From contig JBCBDX010000010.1 in the NCBI GenBank assembly GCA_038529265.1, positions 1 to 64,000 on the forward strand: a stretch of 64,000 bases of DNA. The letters are read 5' to 3'. This DNA is from JBCBDX01 sp038529265 (GTDB taxonomy: Bacteria > Pseudomonadota > Alphaproteobacteria > Rhizobiales > Rhizobiaceae). How positions within the stretch are numbered: the first letter of the stretch is position 1; every line of letters starts with the position of its first letter. The notes below the pieces were generated by a model. It was given only the letters and a program-made list of their open reading frames with translations, was not told where the DNA came from and ran no database searches. Positions 53,467-61,995 of this stretch are shown here, piece by piece. The translations under genes were made by a program, and so were the position numbers.

Positions 53467-54252
53467 TCAGCTACTGTGGTGCAGAATTTCAAAGTCGGGC
53501 AAGCCCCAGCATTGGTGGCCCATATCTCGCGCCATCATCGCCAATCCCTCTGTCTCTATCTCGCCCTTACCCCAAAGTGGATGAGGATCGCGGATGGCGT
53601 TGCTTTCAACGCCATATTTGTACGGTGGGAAAACAAGGCCGTCACGGTGGAGATCAGCGCGGACAAACAACATACTACCGCCGACGGAATCCATGCGCAC
53701 CGGATCTGACGAACCGCGCATATCGTGCAGTGTGCGCTTGCCGTGATCAATCCAGCCATTTTGATCGAAAGTTGGTCCGCCATGTTCGAGGACGCAGTGG
53801 GGCTGCAGGATATCGCGTTCTGCGGCCAGCAGCCTTTGAATGGCGTCGGGCGGATAGTCGACGATGTCCACATCGATCCACAAAACCCAATCCTCATTAT
53901 CAAGCGCGGCAAACAGAAGGTGGTTTCTTGCGCGGGCTAGAACGGTGCGCCTTGCCACCTGAAATGCGGGTGCCCAACGCGGAATGGCATCGGGCATGTG
54001 AAAACCGAAGTCGCGTTTTTTGAGCGTTACACGGTCAGCACATTTGCGCATCCGCGCCTCCAGCTCGTAAAGGCGCGCTTCCGTCCCGTCTTTGCTGTCA
54101 CTATCTAGCATACCCAGACTGAGCCTGCTGGCTGGCCAATCGAGTGCTTCGATCAACTCAACGTATCGGGCAAGGTAACGTTCCGCGTTTTTAACAGGTG
54201 TCAGTATGAGCACTTTCGGTTGATCACCCGACGATTGCGCATTTTCATTCAT
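53467..54252 (-). CDS. Anp1/GT62-like glycosyltransferase
   Basis: 261 residues from ATG 54252. The Anp1 (PF03452) pattern is clear: VLILTPVKNAERYLARYVELIE, LGMLDSDSKDGT, the Arg-Arg followed by ARARNHLLFAAL, and the DxD WVLWIDVDIVDYP. In yeast this family makes the alpha-1,6/1,2 mannan backbone (M-Pol complexes). No signal or membrane segment. Stop and next start are three bases apart. Confidence 0.8.
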   Translation of the reverse strand: MNENAQSSGDQPKVLILTPVKNAERYLARYVELIEALDWPASRLSLGMLDSDSKDGTEARLYELEARMRKCADRVTLKKRDFGFHMPDAIPRWAPAFQVARRTVLARARNHLLFAALDNEDWVLWIDVDIVDYPPDAIQRLLAAERDILQPHCVLEHGGPTFDQNGWIDHGKRTLHDMRGSSDPVRMDSVGGSMLFVRADLHRDGLVFPPYKYGVESNAIRDPHPLWGKGEIETEGLAMMARDMGHQCWGLPDFEILHHSS

Positions 54253-54483
54253 GGTCTCAACCTTGTGCGTGCTGCACCTCATTAGCATTGGGGCACTTGT
54301 CCCATCTTGCGAGAAGCGCGTCTATCGCGCAACTTGTTGACAGTGCTAAACGCTTGAAAAGCTGATGCGAATTTGTGTGTATGATTAAAAGCGTTTGCCG
54401 CAGATTTCCATTGCAAGAGCTGTGTGTTAGGTGGCGCCGCCACATGTTTAATCGTTCGTTTTATCAATCGCGTTTCTGACTGA

Positions 54484-56331
54484 ATGTCCAAGCCACCCTC
54501 GATATGCATCATCGTTCACTATTTTGGTGAATGGCCGGAATGGGCAGACATGTACATTTACAGCTGCGGCCACAATCGCGATATCAATTGGTTGATTGTA
54601 TCTGATTGTGCGAGGGACATTTTTGGCTTCCCAAATGTGACGATCAAAAACATGTCGCTCGATGAGTTTCGTGGCTTGGCCAAAGCGAAGCTCGGTGTGG
54701 ACCTGCAAAAAGTCAGCGCCAATGGATTGGCCGATCTAAAGCCCGCACTTGGCTTGATGTTTGAAGACGAAATCGCAGGCTATGACTATTTCGGCCAGAG
54801 CGACATCGATGTTATTTATGGTGATTTGCGGGCGTTCTACAACGAGAATATTCGTGGCTTCGATGTGGTCTCTGCCCATGACTGGATTATAGCCGGCCAC
54901 CTTTCGCTTTTTCGTAATACCGAAAAGATTCGGAACCTGTTTCGGCTGGTACCCGAGTGGCGCGAGCAAATGGAAAGCCCAAAGGTCTGCTCGCTCGATG
55001 AAAAGGGCATGACCTTACTGTTCTGGAGAGATTTGAAGAGGGCCAAAGGCTCAAGGCGAACAGCTCGAAAACGTGGCCTGCATGCCCTGTTTGAAGAGCA
55101 GTTCTCGACATCCTTTGGTGGCAATATTTGGATAGATAAGCGGCAAGACACGTTTCCAAAACAGTGGAAGTGGAAAGACGGCAAGGTTTACGCTCATGAC
55201 GTTTTCGAGCGCCATTTTGCCTATTGTCACTTCTCGCATTTGCAATCGGGCCGCTGGCGACCGGATGGTGTTGCGCCGTGGCATCGACACGAAACCATAC
55301 TTCAATTCGATCCAAAATCACGCCCGCGCGAGTTCGTCTTGGATGGCGCGGGTATTCGACTGCCGGGGAGGCTGCCGATGCAACAGGTGAAGAAAGCGCG
55401 CAAGGGCGCGCCTAAAGTGCGTGCCAAAAAGAGCGATAAGGCGAAATGGTGCCTTTTTACGGCCTATGATTCCCATCTCGCTGACATGGCTGAAATCACC
55501 GTTCCGAACATGCAGCGTTATGCTGATCGTCACGGCATGGAGCTACGCGCCTACGATAATCGCTATGTGGATCGCCGCCCGCATTGGTTGAAAGTCCAGC
55601 TCGCAAGGGAACTGCTTGAAGAGGATTTCGATTTTATTTTCTGGGTCGATACCGACGCCATTTTTGTCGACCTCGAAACCTCGATCAAGGATGAGATCGA
55701 GGACGATAAAGATCTATATTTCTGTGTCGAGAACCAAGCGATCTTGGGCACACACTCCAGAACCAGGATAAACAGTGGCGTTTTCGTTTTGCGTAATACG
55801 CAGCTAACGAGAGACTTCCTGGATGTTGTCTGGAAAACGAGCGCTTTTGAAGAACATGATTGGTCTGACCAAGCGGCCATCATCGCGGTTCTCGGTTTGA
55901 ATTCGATGTTCATGGAAGAGCATCGTGGTGAAGACTTCATCGACTCCAGGTTCCATGACGCTTTAAAGATCATGGATATTCGTTGGAACTACTGCCCGAC
56001 CTATGCCGATGCCGTCGACGGCGAGACCAGCGTTCACCACTACTTTGGCCTGGACAATATCAGCAAGGAAGTTTGCCTGCGCTTTGAGGCGACGGCGCTT
56101 GATCTTGTTGAGCGTGGGCTCATGGAGAAAGCAGCAGCAAAGGAAATTGCGTTCAAATCATTTCGCAAACTCCATCTGATTTCGGAAAAACAAGCCGCGA
56201 TGAAGCCTTTGCTGGGCGCCTATCAGGAAGTGTCGAAGGAATTGCGGTCGTTGAAGGCGGGGCCAATCCGGCGGGTGAAAGACCATACGCGAAAGGTTAA
56301 ATCGCGCTTTTTCAATGGCGCAAAGTCCTAA
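54484..56331 (+). CDS. Two-domain glycosyltransferase: DUF6625-like plus GT34-like
   Basis: 615 residues. Residues 1-280 match a DUF6625-type glycosyltransferase (VHYFGEWPEWADMYIYSC, GLADLKPALGLMFEDEIAGY, DxD at 107-109 in GQSDIDVIYGDLRAF). A Lys-rich linker at 300-320 is followed by a GMA12/MNN10 (GT34)-like domain (about 321-560): CLFTAYDSHLADMAEI, WLKVQLARELLEE, the DxD at 389-391 (FWVDTDAIFVD), INSGVFVLRN and EEHDWSDQAA. Two catalytic domains in one chain suggest it adds two successive sugars. In yeast MNN10 belongs to the mannan polymerase complex. Confidence 0.8.
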   Translation: MSKPPSICIIVHYFGEWPEWADMYIYSCGHNRDINWLIVSDCARDIFGFPNVTIKNMSLDEFRGLAKAKLGVDLQKVSANGLADLKPALGLMFEDEIAGYDYFGQSDIDVIYGDLRAFYNENIRGFDVVSAHDWIIAGHLSLFRNTEKIRNLFRLVPEWREQMESPKVCSLDEKGMTLLFWRDLKRAKGSRRTARKRGLHALFEEQFSTSFGGNIWIDKRQDTFPKQWKWKDGKVYAHDVFERHFAYCHFSHLQSGRWRPDGVAPWHRHETILQFDPKSRPREFVLDGAGIRLPGRLPMQQVKKARKGAPKVRAKKSDKAKWCLFTAYDSHLADMAEITVPNMQRYADRHGMELRAYDNRYVDRRPHWLKVQLARELLEEDFDFIFWVDTDAIFVDLETSIKDEIEDDKDLYFCVENQAILGTHSRTRINSGVFVLRNTQLTRDFLDVVWKTSAFEEHDWSDQAAIIAVLGLNSMFMEEHRGEDFIDSRFHDALKIMDIRWNYCPTYADAVDGETSVHHYFGLDNISKEVCLRFEATALDLVERGLMEKAAAKEIAFKSFRKLHLISEKQAAMKPLLGAYQEVSKELRSLKAGPIRRVKDHTRKVKSRFFNGAKS

Positions 56332-56409
56332 GCGCAAAGCCAAAGATGCAATTGATGCGTTGATCCAGGTGGGCCTGGCATTTGGCTGAATTCACGCCTG
56401 GTTTCGCGT

Positions 56410-56461
56410 TGTTCACGAACAAATTCTCTTCAATTCACTGATCACCTGACACCGGCTTCAC
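56410..56461 (+). promoter_or_regulatory. TTCAC direct repeats before dsrE, candidate SARP site
   Basis: TTCAC occurs at 56412, 56434 and 56457, spaced 22 and 23 bases; a one-mismatch copy (TTCTC, 56424) falls between the first two. Same motif with 12 and 11 base spacing precedes the cysK fusion. SARP/BTAD regulators bind such 11/22-bp direct repeats just upstream of the -10. The last copy ends 52 bases before the dsrE start. Confidence 0.5.
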
Positions 56462-56513
56462 CATGGCTGGCGCATAGCTGTTTCATCAATCACGACGAAC
56501 ACAGGAGAAGAAA

Positions 56514-56864
56514 ATGTCGTATCTTGTAAACAGTAGCTTTGGTCCAACTGATCTTGAACGTGCAACCGTTCCGTTCATTCTCGCATGTGCAGCTGCCAAT
56601 CGTGGCGCAGCACGAGCATTTTTGACAGGCGATGCACTTAATTTGGTCGTAAAGGGCCGCGCCAATGGACTGACGGCGCCGGGTTACACTCCGGTTGCTG
56701 AACTCGTCAGCGAGTTTGTCGAAAAAGGCGGTATCATCTGGGTCTGCAAAGTATGTGCTTCAGTGATGAACATCACGCAAGATGATCTGATCGAAGGTGC
56801 CGAAATTGCTGGCGCCCCGAACTCGATGGACTTCCTGGAGGCTGGCGGTAAGGTTCTGCTCTAA
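56514..56864 (+). CDS. DsrE-family small sulfur-transfer-like protein
   Basis: 116 residues. The DsrE/DsrF-like pattern is visible: RATVPFILACAAANRGAARAFLTGDALNLVVKG, and C78/C81 in IIWVCKVCASVM. In DsrE/TusD proteins a Cys in this region carries persulfide sulfur; whether C78 or C81 does so here is unknown. The end overlaps the end of the convergent SARP gene by 4 bases. Flanked by a regulator and a cysteine-synthase fusion, a sulfur role is plausible. Confidence 0.8.
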   Translation: MSYLVNSSFGPTDLERATVPFILACAAANRGAARAFLTGDALNLVVKGRANGLTAPGYTPVAELVSEFVEKGGIIWVCKVCASVMNITQDDLIEGAEIAGAPNSMDFLEAGGKVLL

Positions 56865-58846
56865 TCCAGTCCGGCTTTTTGCAACCCCGAAATATAGACC
56901 TCAACTTGAGCAGCATCGCGCAGGTAAAAAAGTCTGCTTTTGACGAAATCGCTGCTTATACCCGGGCGCATTTCTCTTAGACGATTGAGCGCAGCCGCCG
57001 CCTGTTTATCGCGGCCGGCGTGCGCTAGCGCGGAAACACGAATGGCGGTCGGCCAGTAATGGGCGTTTGGCATGGCTTCGGCCTCGGCTGCCCATTTGTC
57101 GGCCTCCAAATAGTCTCCTCGAAAGAGGAGCGCCGTAGCGCCATAGCTTAAAAATGCCCAACGATAGGGATCTGTCGGCGAAACACGCACCGCTTCGGCA
57201 AAACAGGTCATTGCTTCATCCAAATCACCGGCATAGGCGAGTGAATCTCCCAGGCCGCAATGGGCTTGTGCCATGTTTGGATTGAGATCGATGGCTGTCT
57301 TCAGATGAGAAATCGATTGATCGTACTCACCACGCGCCAGCCGGACACGGCCCAATGCAAAACGTGCGACAGCGTCGTCTGGTTCCAACCGTGCTGCTAC
57401 CTGAGCAAGCTCGAGTGCCTCATCCAGCAGCTCGCTTACATTTTCGGCTTCGAAATAAATCGCTGAGATTACGATTGCATAAGACAAGCGTGCATAGGCC
57501 AGTCCAAAGTTTGGATCGAGCTCGATGGCGCGTCTGAAATGCCGTTGAGCGTTTGCGTTGGTTTCTGCATCGAACTCGTACTGGATCGCTAAGCCGCGGT
57601 GATAACAATCCCAAGCGCTCATATCGCCAAAGGCTATGGTTCTGGTATGGCGACCCTCCAGCCGTTCCAGTGTCGCTTCAAGAGAGCCAACGACCGCATC
57701 GGACAGATCGTCCTGCAACGCAAACAGGTCATTGGTGGACCGATCAAAGCGCTCTACCCATAAGTATCGACCATCCTTTGGTTCCGCCAGTTGCACCGTC
57801 AGGCGATAGCGGTCGCCTTGAGACCGAAGCGAGCCATGAACGAGGTATTCCACCCCGGTGTCCGCATATAGAGCGCTCATTTCCGAGCCCGTCAGACGCG
57901 CGCCTTGCGTATTGCCACCAGCTCGCACATCAAGCCAACTAAATCTCGCCAGCTTTGTGACGATATCTTCGACCAGGCCATCGACCAGGTATCCGTTGTC
58001 AGCCTCCGATGCCATCCACGCAAAGGGCACAATGGCAATGGATGTAGAACCGCCGACGGATTTGGCTTCTGGGATCTCAGTCTCTCGATTCCCGGTGCGT
58101 TCATGCTCGCGCTGCGAAGATGCTGATGCGCCCTTTATCTGATCTATGAGCGATCGAAGATCACTTCCTGCAGAAATACCAAGTTCGTCCTGCAGTGTTC
58201 GTTCATAGGCTTTGAAATGCTGAATGGCTGCTGCCCGATCACCATTTTGCGCAAGCAACTGGAGAACGGTCATTTGAGCTGCATCGCTCCAAGGGTTCAA
58301 CCGTGCGACCCGTCGCGCGATACCCAAGGCTGCTTCCGTGTCGCCATTGCGTTGATGGATGCCAGCCGCTCGCTCCAAAACCTTGATAACCAGCTCGTTC
58401 ACTCTTTGCCGCTCTGAAGATATCCAGTCCTCAAACTCGGCTTGCTGGCCGTATAGACCGTCCAAAAGCGGACCTCGCAATAATTCGACCGCCTCCAACA
58501 CCGCATCTGGCGTTTCGTCGTTTACAAGGCGGCTAAGTGTATCAACATCAACCTGGACACACTCCGGGTTCAATCCGATGCGATCTTGATCAACCGATAA
58601 AATGTCGTGTTTGTCGGACGGCAGCAGTTTTCGGATTTTGGCGATGGCCTGACGTAAGCTTTGGCGCGCTTGATCGGTGAAACGATCACCCCAAAACAGA
58701 TTTATGATCCGATCGCGGGTAGGGGGCATCTCGGCGCAGAGCGCAAGAAATGCGATCAGTCCCTGGGTCTTCGCGCCGCTGATCGCAATGGGCGTCCCGT
58801 TTTCATCAGATACTTCGAATTTCCCGAACAGCCGAATGCAAAACAT
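56861..58846 (-). CDS. SARP-type (BTAD) transcriptional regulator with TPR
   Basis: 661 residues. OmpR-like winged helix (1-90; MFCIRLFGKFEVSDENG, TRDRIINLFWGDRFTDQARQSL), a BTAD helical domain (to about 240), a TolB-like/adenylate-cyclase-associated domain (about 265-400; SIAIVPFAWMASEADNGYLVDG), and TPR-like repeats (410-640). Activator of the SARP type, widespread beyond Streptomyces. Convergent with dsrE and divergent from the cysK fusion, with matching TTCAC repeats before both, so it likely controls this locus. Confidence 0.85.
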   Translation of the reverse strand: MFCIRLFGKFEVSDENGTPIAISGAKTQGLIAFLALCAEMPPTRDRIINLFWGDRFTDQARQSLRQAIAKIRKLLPSDKHDILSVDQDRIGLNPECVQVDVDTLSRLVNDETPDAVLEAVELLRGPLLDGLYGQQAEFEDWISSERQRVNELVIKVLERAAGIHQRNGDTEAALGIARRVARLNPWSDAAQMTVLQLLAQNGDRAAAIQHFKAYERTLQDELGISAGSDLRSLIDQIKGASASSQREHERTGNRETEIPEAKSVGGSTSIAIVPFAWMASEADNGYLVDGLVEDIVTKLARFSWLDVRAGGNTQGARLTGSEMSALYADTGVEYLVHGSLRSQGDRYRLTVQLAEPKDGRYLWVERFDRSTNDLFALQDDLSDAVVGSLEATLERLEGRHTRTIAFGDMSAWDCYHRGLAIQYEFDAETNANAQRHFRRAIELDPNFGLAYARLSYAIVISAIYFEAENVSELLDEALELAQVAARLEPDDAVARFALGRVRLARGEYDQSISHLKTAIDLNPNMAQAHCGLGDSLAYAGDLDEAMTCFAEAVRVSPTDPYRWAFLSYGATALLFRGDYLEADKWAAEAEAMPNAHYWPTAIRVSALAHAGRDKQAAAALNRLREMRPGISSDFVKSRLFYLRDAAQVEVYISGLQKAGLD

Positions 58847-58968
58847 GGCGCGACTATATCGAATTCAGACTCAGATTCGAGACGCTAAGTCTGTTTGATA
58901 GCGATGAAAACGCAAATTAATTGGCGGATTTTGATCAATTCAGCAGCCTTTTTGCAAATTGCGGGCGC

Positions 58969-58998
58969 AATTCACACGCCAGTTCACGCGGGATTCAC
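58969..58998 (+). promoter_or_regulatory. TTCAC direct repeats before cysK fusion, candidate SARP site
   Basis: Heptamers AATTCAC, AGTTCAC and GATTCAC start at 58969, 58981 and 58992 (spacing 12 and 11). The last ends 58 bases before the cysK fusion start. The same core occurs before dsrE. The phasing of about one helical turn is that of SARP operators. Confidence 0.55.
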
Positions 58999-59056
58999 GG
59001 CGACTGATTGTGTCATCGGACAAATGGCCCTCAAACTTGCCTAAGGGAGCAATCAA

Positions 59057-60589
59057 ATGACACACTTTGACATCCAACTTCAAAAGGCCGGGCAGCGCCA
59101 AAATTTGGAGAGGCTGATGCCAAAAATCGCAAACTCAATCCTCGATACTATCGGGAACACGCCAATAGTTCGGGTCAACAATCTGGGTCCGAAGAATGTT
59201 GAGCTATTTGTCAAACTGGAAGCCTTTAATCCGCTTGGTTCGGTAAAAGATCGTTTTGCGCTAGCGGCTATTGAGGCGGCAGAAGCTTCGGGTGAACTGA
59301 CGCCGGGCCAGACGGTAGTTGAAGCCACTTCCGGCAACACAGGAATCGGCCTTGCTATGGTCTGTGCCCAAAAGGGTTATCCGCTCGTTGTCACAATGGC
59401 TGAGAACTTCAGCGTGGAGCGGCGCAAGCTTATGCGTTTTCTTGGCGCAAAGGTGGTTCTCACGCCCGCATCTGAAAAAGGGTCCGGCATGGTTGCCAAG
59501 GCTGAAGAACTGGCTGCAAAGCATGGTTGGTACTTGGCGCATCAATTTGAAAACGAAGCCAATGCAGACATGCATTCACGCACGACTGCGCCAGAAATCC
59601 TAGATGTGTTTGGCGATGATGGTCTTGATTTCTTTGTTACCGGTTATGGTACGGGCGGTACGCTCAAGGGTGTTTCGAGAGTTCTGAAGGCGTGGAGTCC
59701 CAAAACTAAAGTCATTTTGACAGAGCCGGACAATGTGCCTGTCATTGGCAGTGGTATTGCCCAAGCGCGTGATGCCAATGGTAAGCCGTCCGCAAGCCAT
59801 CCCATGTTTAGACCGCACTTGATGCAGGGATGGTCGCCCGACTTCATTCCCAAGCTTGCTGAAGATGCTGTTGATGACATTGATGGTTTTGCACCTGTCG
59901 CTGGATCTGATGCCTTGCGGGCAGCACGTGATCTGGCAGCAAAAGAGGGAATTTTCTGCGGCATTAGCGGCGGCGCCACATTCGCGGCCGCGTTGAAAGT
60001 TGCTGAGACGGCTCCCGTCGGCTCTAAAATCCTCGCCATGATCCCCGACACGGGCGAGCGTTACATAACCACGGTTCTTTTCGACGAGGTGGCCGAGACC
60101 ATGTCTGACGAGGAGATGTCTATATCGCGTTCCACTGATGGCTACCGGTTTGACCGGCCAGGTGCAGGCGCACCATCAGCAGCAAGCAATGATCGGCCCA
60201 AAGAACATGCAACAGCGTTTGTTGAAGAAACCATAGCGGAAAACAAGGTTGTTATGTTTGCCCTTGAATGGTGCGAATTCTGCTGGTCGGTGCGCAAGAT
60301 GTTTGCCGCCGCGGGTATCGAGTTTCACTCTGTCGATTTGGATTCGGTTGCTTTCCAGAAGAATAATTTGGGTGGTGATGTACGCGTTGATTTGCGCGCT
60401 CGTACCGGTGCGCCAACCATCCCGCAAATCTTCGTTAATGGCCAACATATTGGTGGCGCGACAGAGGCATTTGACGCGTTCAATGATGGTTCTTTGAAGT
60501 CCATGCTAAACGAGGCGGGTGTTGCGTTTGACGCAAGCATGAAGCGTGACGCGTATAGCTTCCTTCCCACATGGTTGCATCCGAGATGA
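59057..60589 (+). CDS. Cysteine synthase-glutaredoxin fusion
   Basis: 510 residues, ATG 59057 behind AAGGGAG. Residues 25-345 are an O-acetylserine sulfhydrylase (CysK): PLP lysine K64 in GSVKDRF, the TSGNTG substrate loop at 92-97, and GGATFAAALK. After a linker of about 45 residues, residues 385-490 are a glutaredoxin domain with active site C407-E-F-C410 (WCEFC), and TGAPTIPQIFVNGQHIGG. It may reduce the sulfur donor for its own synthase domain or redox-regulate it; this is inference. Overlaps the next gene by 4 bases. Confidence 0.9.
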   Translation: MTHFDIQLQKAGQRQNLERLMPKIANSILDTIGNTPIVRVNNLGPKNVELFVKLEAFNPLGSVKDRFALAAIEAAEASGELTPGQTVVEATSGNTGIGLAMVCAQKGYPLVVTMAENFSVERRKLMRFLGAKVVLTPASEKGSGMVAKAEELAAKHGWYLAHQFENEANADMHSRTTAPEILDVFGDDGLDFFVTGYGTGGTLKGVSRVLKAWSPKTKVILTEPDNVPVIGSGIAQARDANGKPSASHPMFRPHLMQGWSPDFIPKLAEDAVDDIDGFAPVAGSDALRAARDLAAKEGIFCGISGGATFAAALKVAETAPVGSKILAMIPDTGERYITTVLFDEVAETMSDEEMSISRSTDGYRFDRPGAGAPSAASNDRPKEHATAFVEETIAENKVVMFALEWCEFCWSVRKMFAAAGIEFHSVDLDSVAFQKNNLGGDVRVDLRARTGAPTIPQIFVNGQHIGGATEAFDAFNDGSLKSMLNEAGVAFDASMKRDAYSFLPTWLHPR

Positions 60590-61995
60590 GACCGATGTCC
60601 CAATCACAACATCGTCTTGGGCCGCTTGCTGCGGCCGCTGACTACGCCGTTGTTTTTCGGCAAACGCAGCGGCCTTTGCACCCCACTGCTTCGGTGGACG
60701 ACCTGCGCGAACAGTTTTGCATCGAGTTGCCCGAGCGTCCGCGAGATGGAACAGCAGTCATTGCTGATCTGATTGCTGCTGCTGAACCGGGTTTGGTGGG
60801 TAACACTAATGCCAATTTTTTTGCATGGGTCATGGGCAGTTCGAACACAACGGGCGTTGCCGCAGACTGGTTGACCTCGATTTGGGGGCAGAACGCCGCC
60901 ATTTATCAGACGTCGCCATCGGCTGCGGTGGCAGAAGAAGCCGTTGCAACATGGGTTCTTGATCTTCTTGATCTGCCTCGCCAATCCTCAGTAGGTTTGG
61001 TGACAGGGGCAACAATGGCCGCATTTGTGGCGCTTGCCGCAGCTCGCAGCGCCGTCTTGAAGCGGGCCGGTCATGACTTTGAAGCCAATGGGCTCCAAGG
61101 CGCGCCGTTTATAAAGGTCTTCCTGTCAGACGATGCGCATGTCACCAATTTGACGGCGGTGCGTCATATTGGTTTGGGCGATGCCAATTGTGAAGCGGTT
61201 GCTTCTGATGCAAAGGGTTGCATGGAGCTGTCCGCTTTGAAGCAAGCTCTGGAGTTGCATGATGGGCCAAAGATCATCATCGCGCAGGCTGGCCATATCA
61301 ACTCCGGCGCCTTTGAGGACTTTTCCAAAATTGCTGAGCTCGCGCGTAAACACAATGCCTGGCTTCATGTCGATGGTGCCTTTGGCCTTTGGGCACGTGT
61401 CGCACCTAGCAGAGTTCATTTAACGCGTGGCGTTGAATTGGCCGATAGCTGGTCTGTGGATGGGCACAAATGGCTGCAAGTGCCCTATGACAGCGGTTTT
61501 GCCATCGTGCGGGACGCAGATGCGCATCGGCGCGCGATGGATATCACCGCAAGCTATCTCAATGCATCGCACGAAGATGGTCGCAACCCGACGCATTATA
61601 ATCCTGAGCTTTCTCGGCGCGCGCGCGGTTTTGCCGCCTGGGCTGTTATGCAATCGCTTGGCCGCAAAGGTATCGCGTCTATCGTGGAAAAGCACTGCGA
61701 ATGTGCGCGGACTATGGCAGAACGTCTCGACAGGATCGTTGGTCTTCAAGTGATCAATGAAGTTGATCTCAATCAAATCGTCATCGCGCCGCAACCTCCG
61801 CAGCGAAGTGGTCAGATGAGCGCACTTGCAGCCCGCCTCAATGCGACCGGCAATATCTTTGTCAGACCCGCGATCTGGAAGGGTGTGGAGGTGCTGCGCC
61901 TTTCATTCATCAGTCAGGACACAACAAAAACTGACTCAATCCGCCTCGCGCAAACAATCGAGCGCTGTTGGCGAGAAATCCAGAGTGAACAATGA
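60586..61995 (+). CDS. PLP-dependent group II amino-acid decarboxylase
   Basis: 469 residues from ATG 60586 (ATGA overlap with the fusion gene); ATGs at 60571 and 60595 are alternatives. Fold-type I decarboxylase: TGATMAAFVALAAAR, WLHVDGAFGLWA (Asp-Ala of PLP binding) and the PLP lysine in SVDGHKWLQVPYD, near residue 295. Families include glutamate, aspartate, aromatic amino-acid and cysteine-sulfinate decarboxylases; substrate cannot be fixed by eye. Its coupling to a cysteine synthase suggests a sulfur-containing amino acid. Confidence 0.85.
   Translation: MRPMSQSQHRLGPLAAAADYAVVFRQTQRPLHPTASVDDLREQFCIELPERPRDGTAVIADLIAAAEPGLVGNTNANFFAWVMGSSNTTGVAADWLTSIWGQNAAIYQTSPSAAVAEEAVATWVLDLLDLPRQSSVGLVTGATMAAFVALAAARSAVLKRAGHDFEANGLQGAPFIKVFLSDDAHVTNLTAVRHIGLGDANCEAVASDAKGCMELSALKQALELHDGPKIIIAQAGHINSGAFEDFSKIAELARKHNAWLHVDGAFGLWARVAPSRVHLTRGVELADSWSVDGHKWLQVPYDSGFAIVRDADAHRRAMDITASYLNASHEDGRNPTHYNPELSRRARGFAAWAVMQSLGRKGIASIVEKHCECARTMAERLDRIVGLQVINEVDLNQIVIAPQPPQRSGQMSALAARLNATGNIFVRPAIWKGVEVLRLSFISQDTTKTDSIRLAQTIERCWREIQSEQ

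Noticed and set aside
54289..54483. Possible RNA element between the divergent Anp1-like and GT34-like genes
   Set aside because: No strong stem-loop or riboswitch pattern was found; the region is simply AT-richer promoter DNA.
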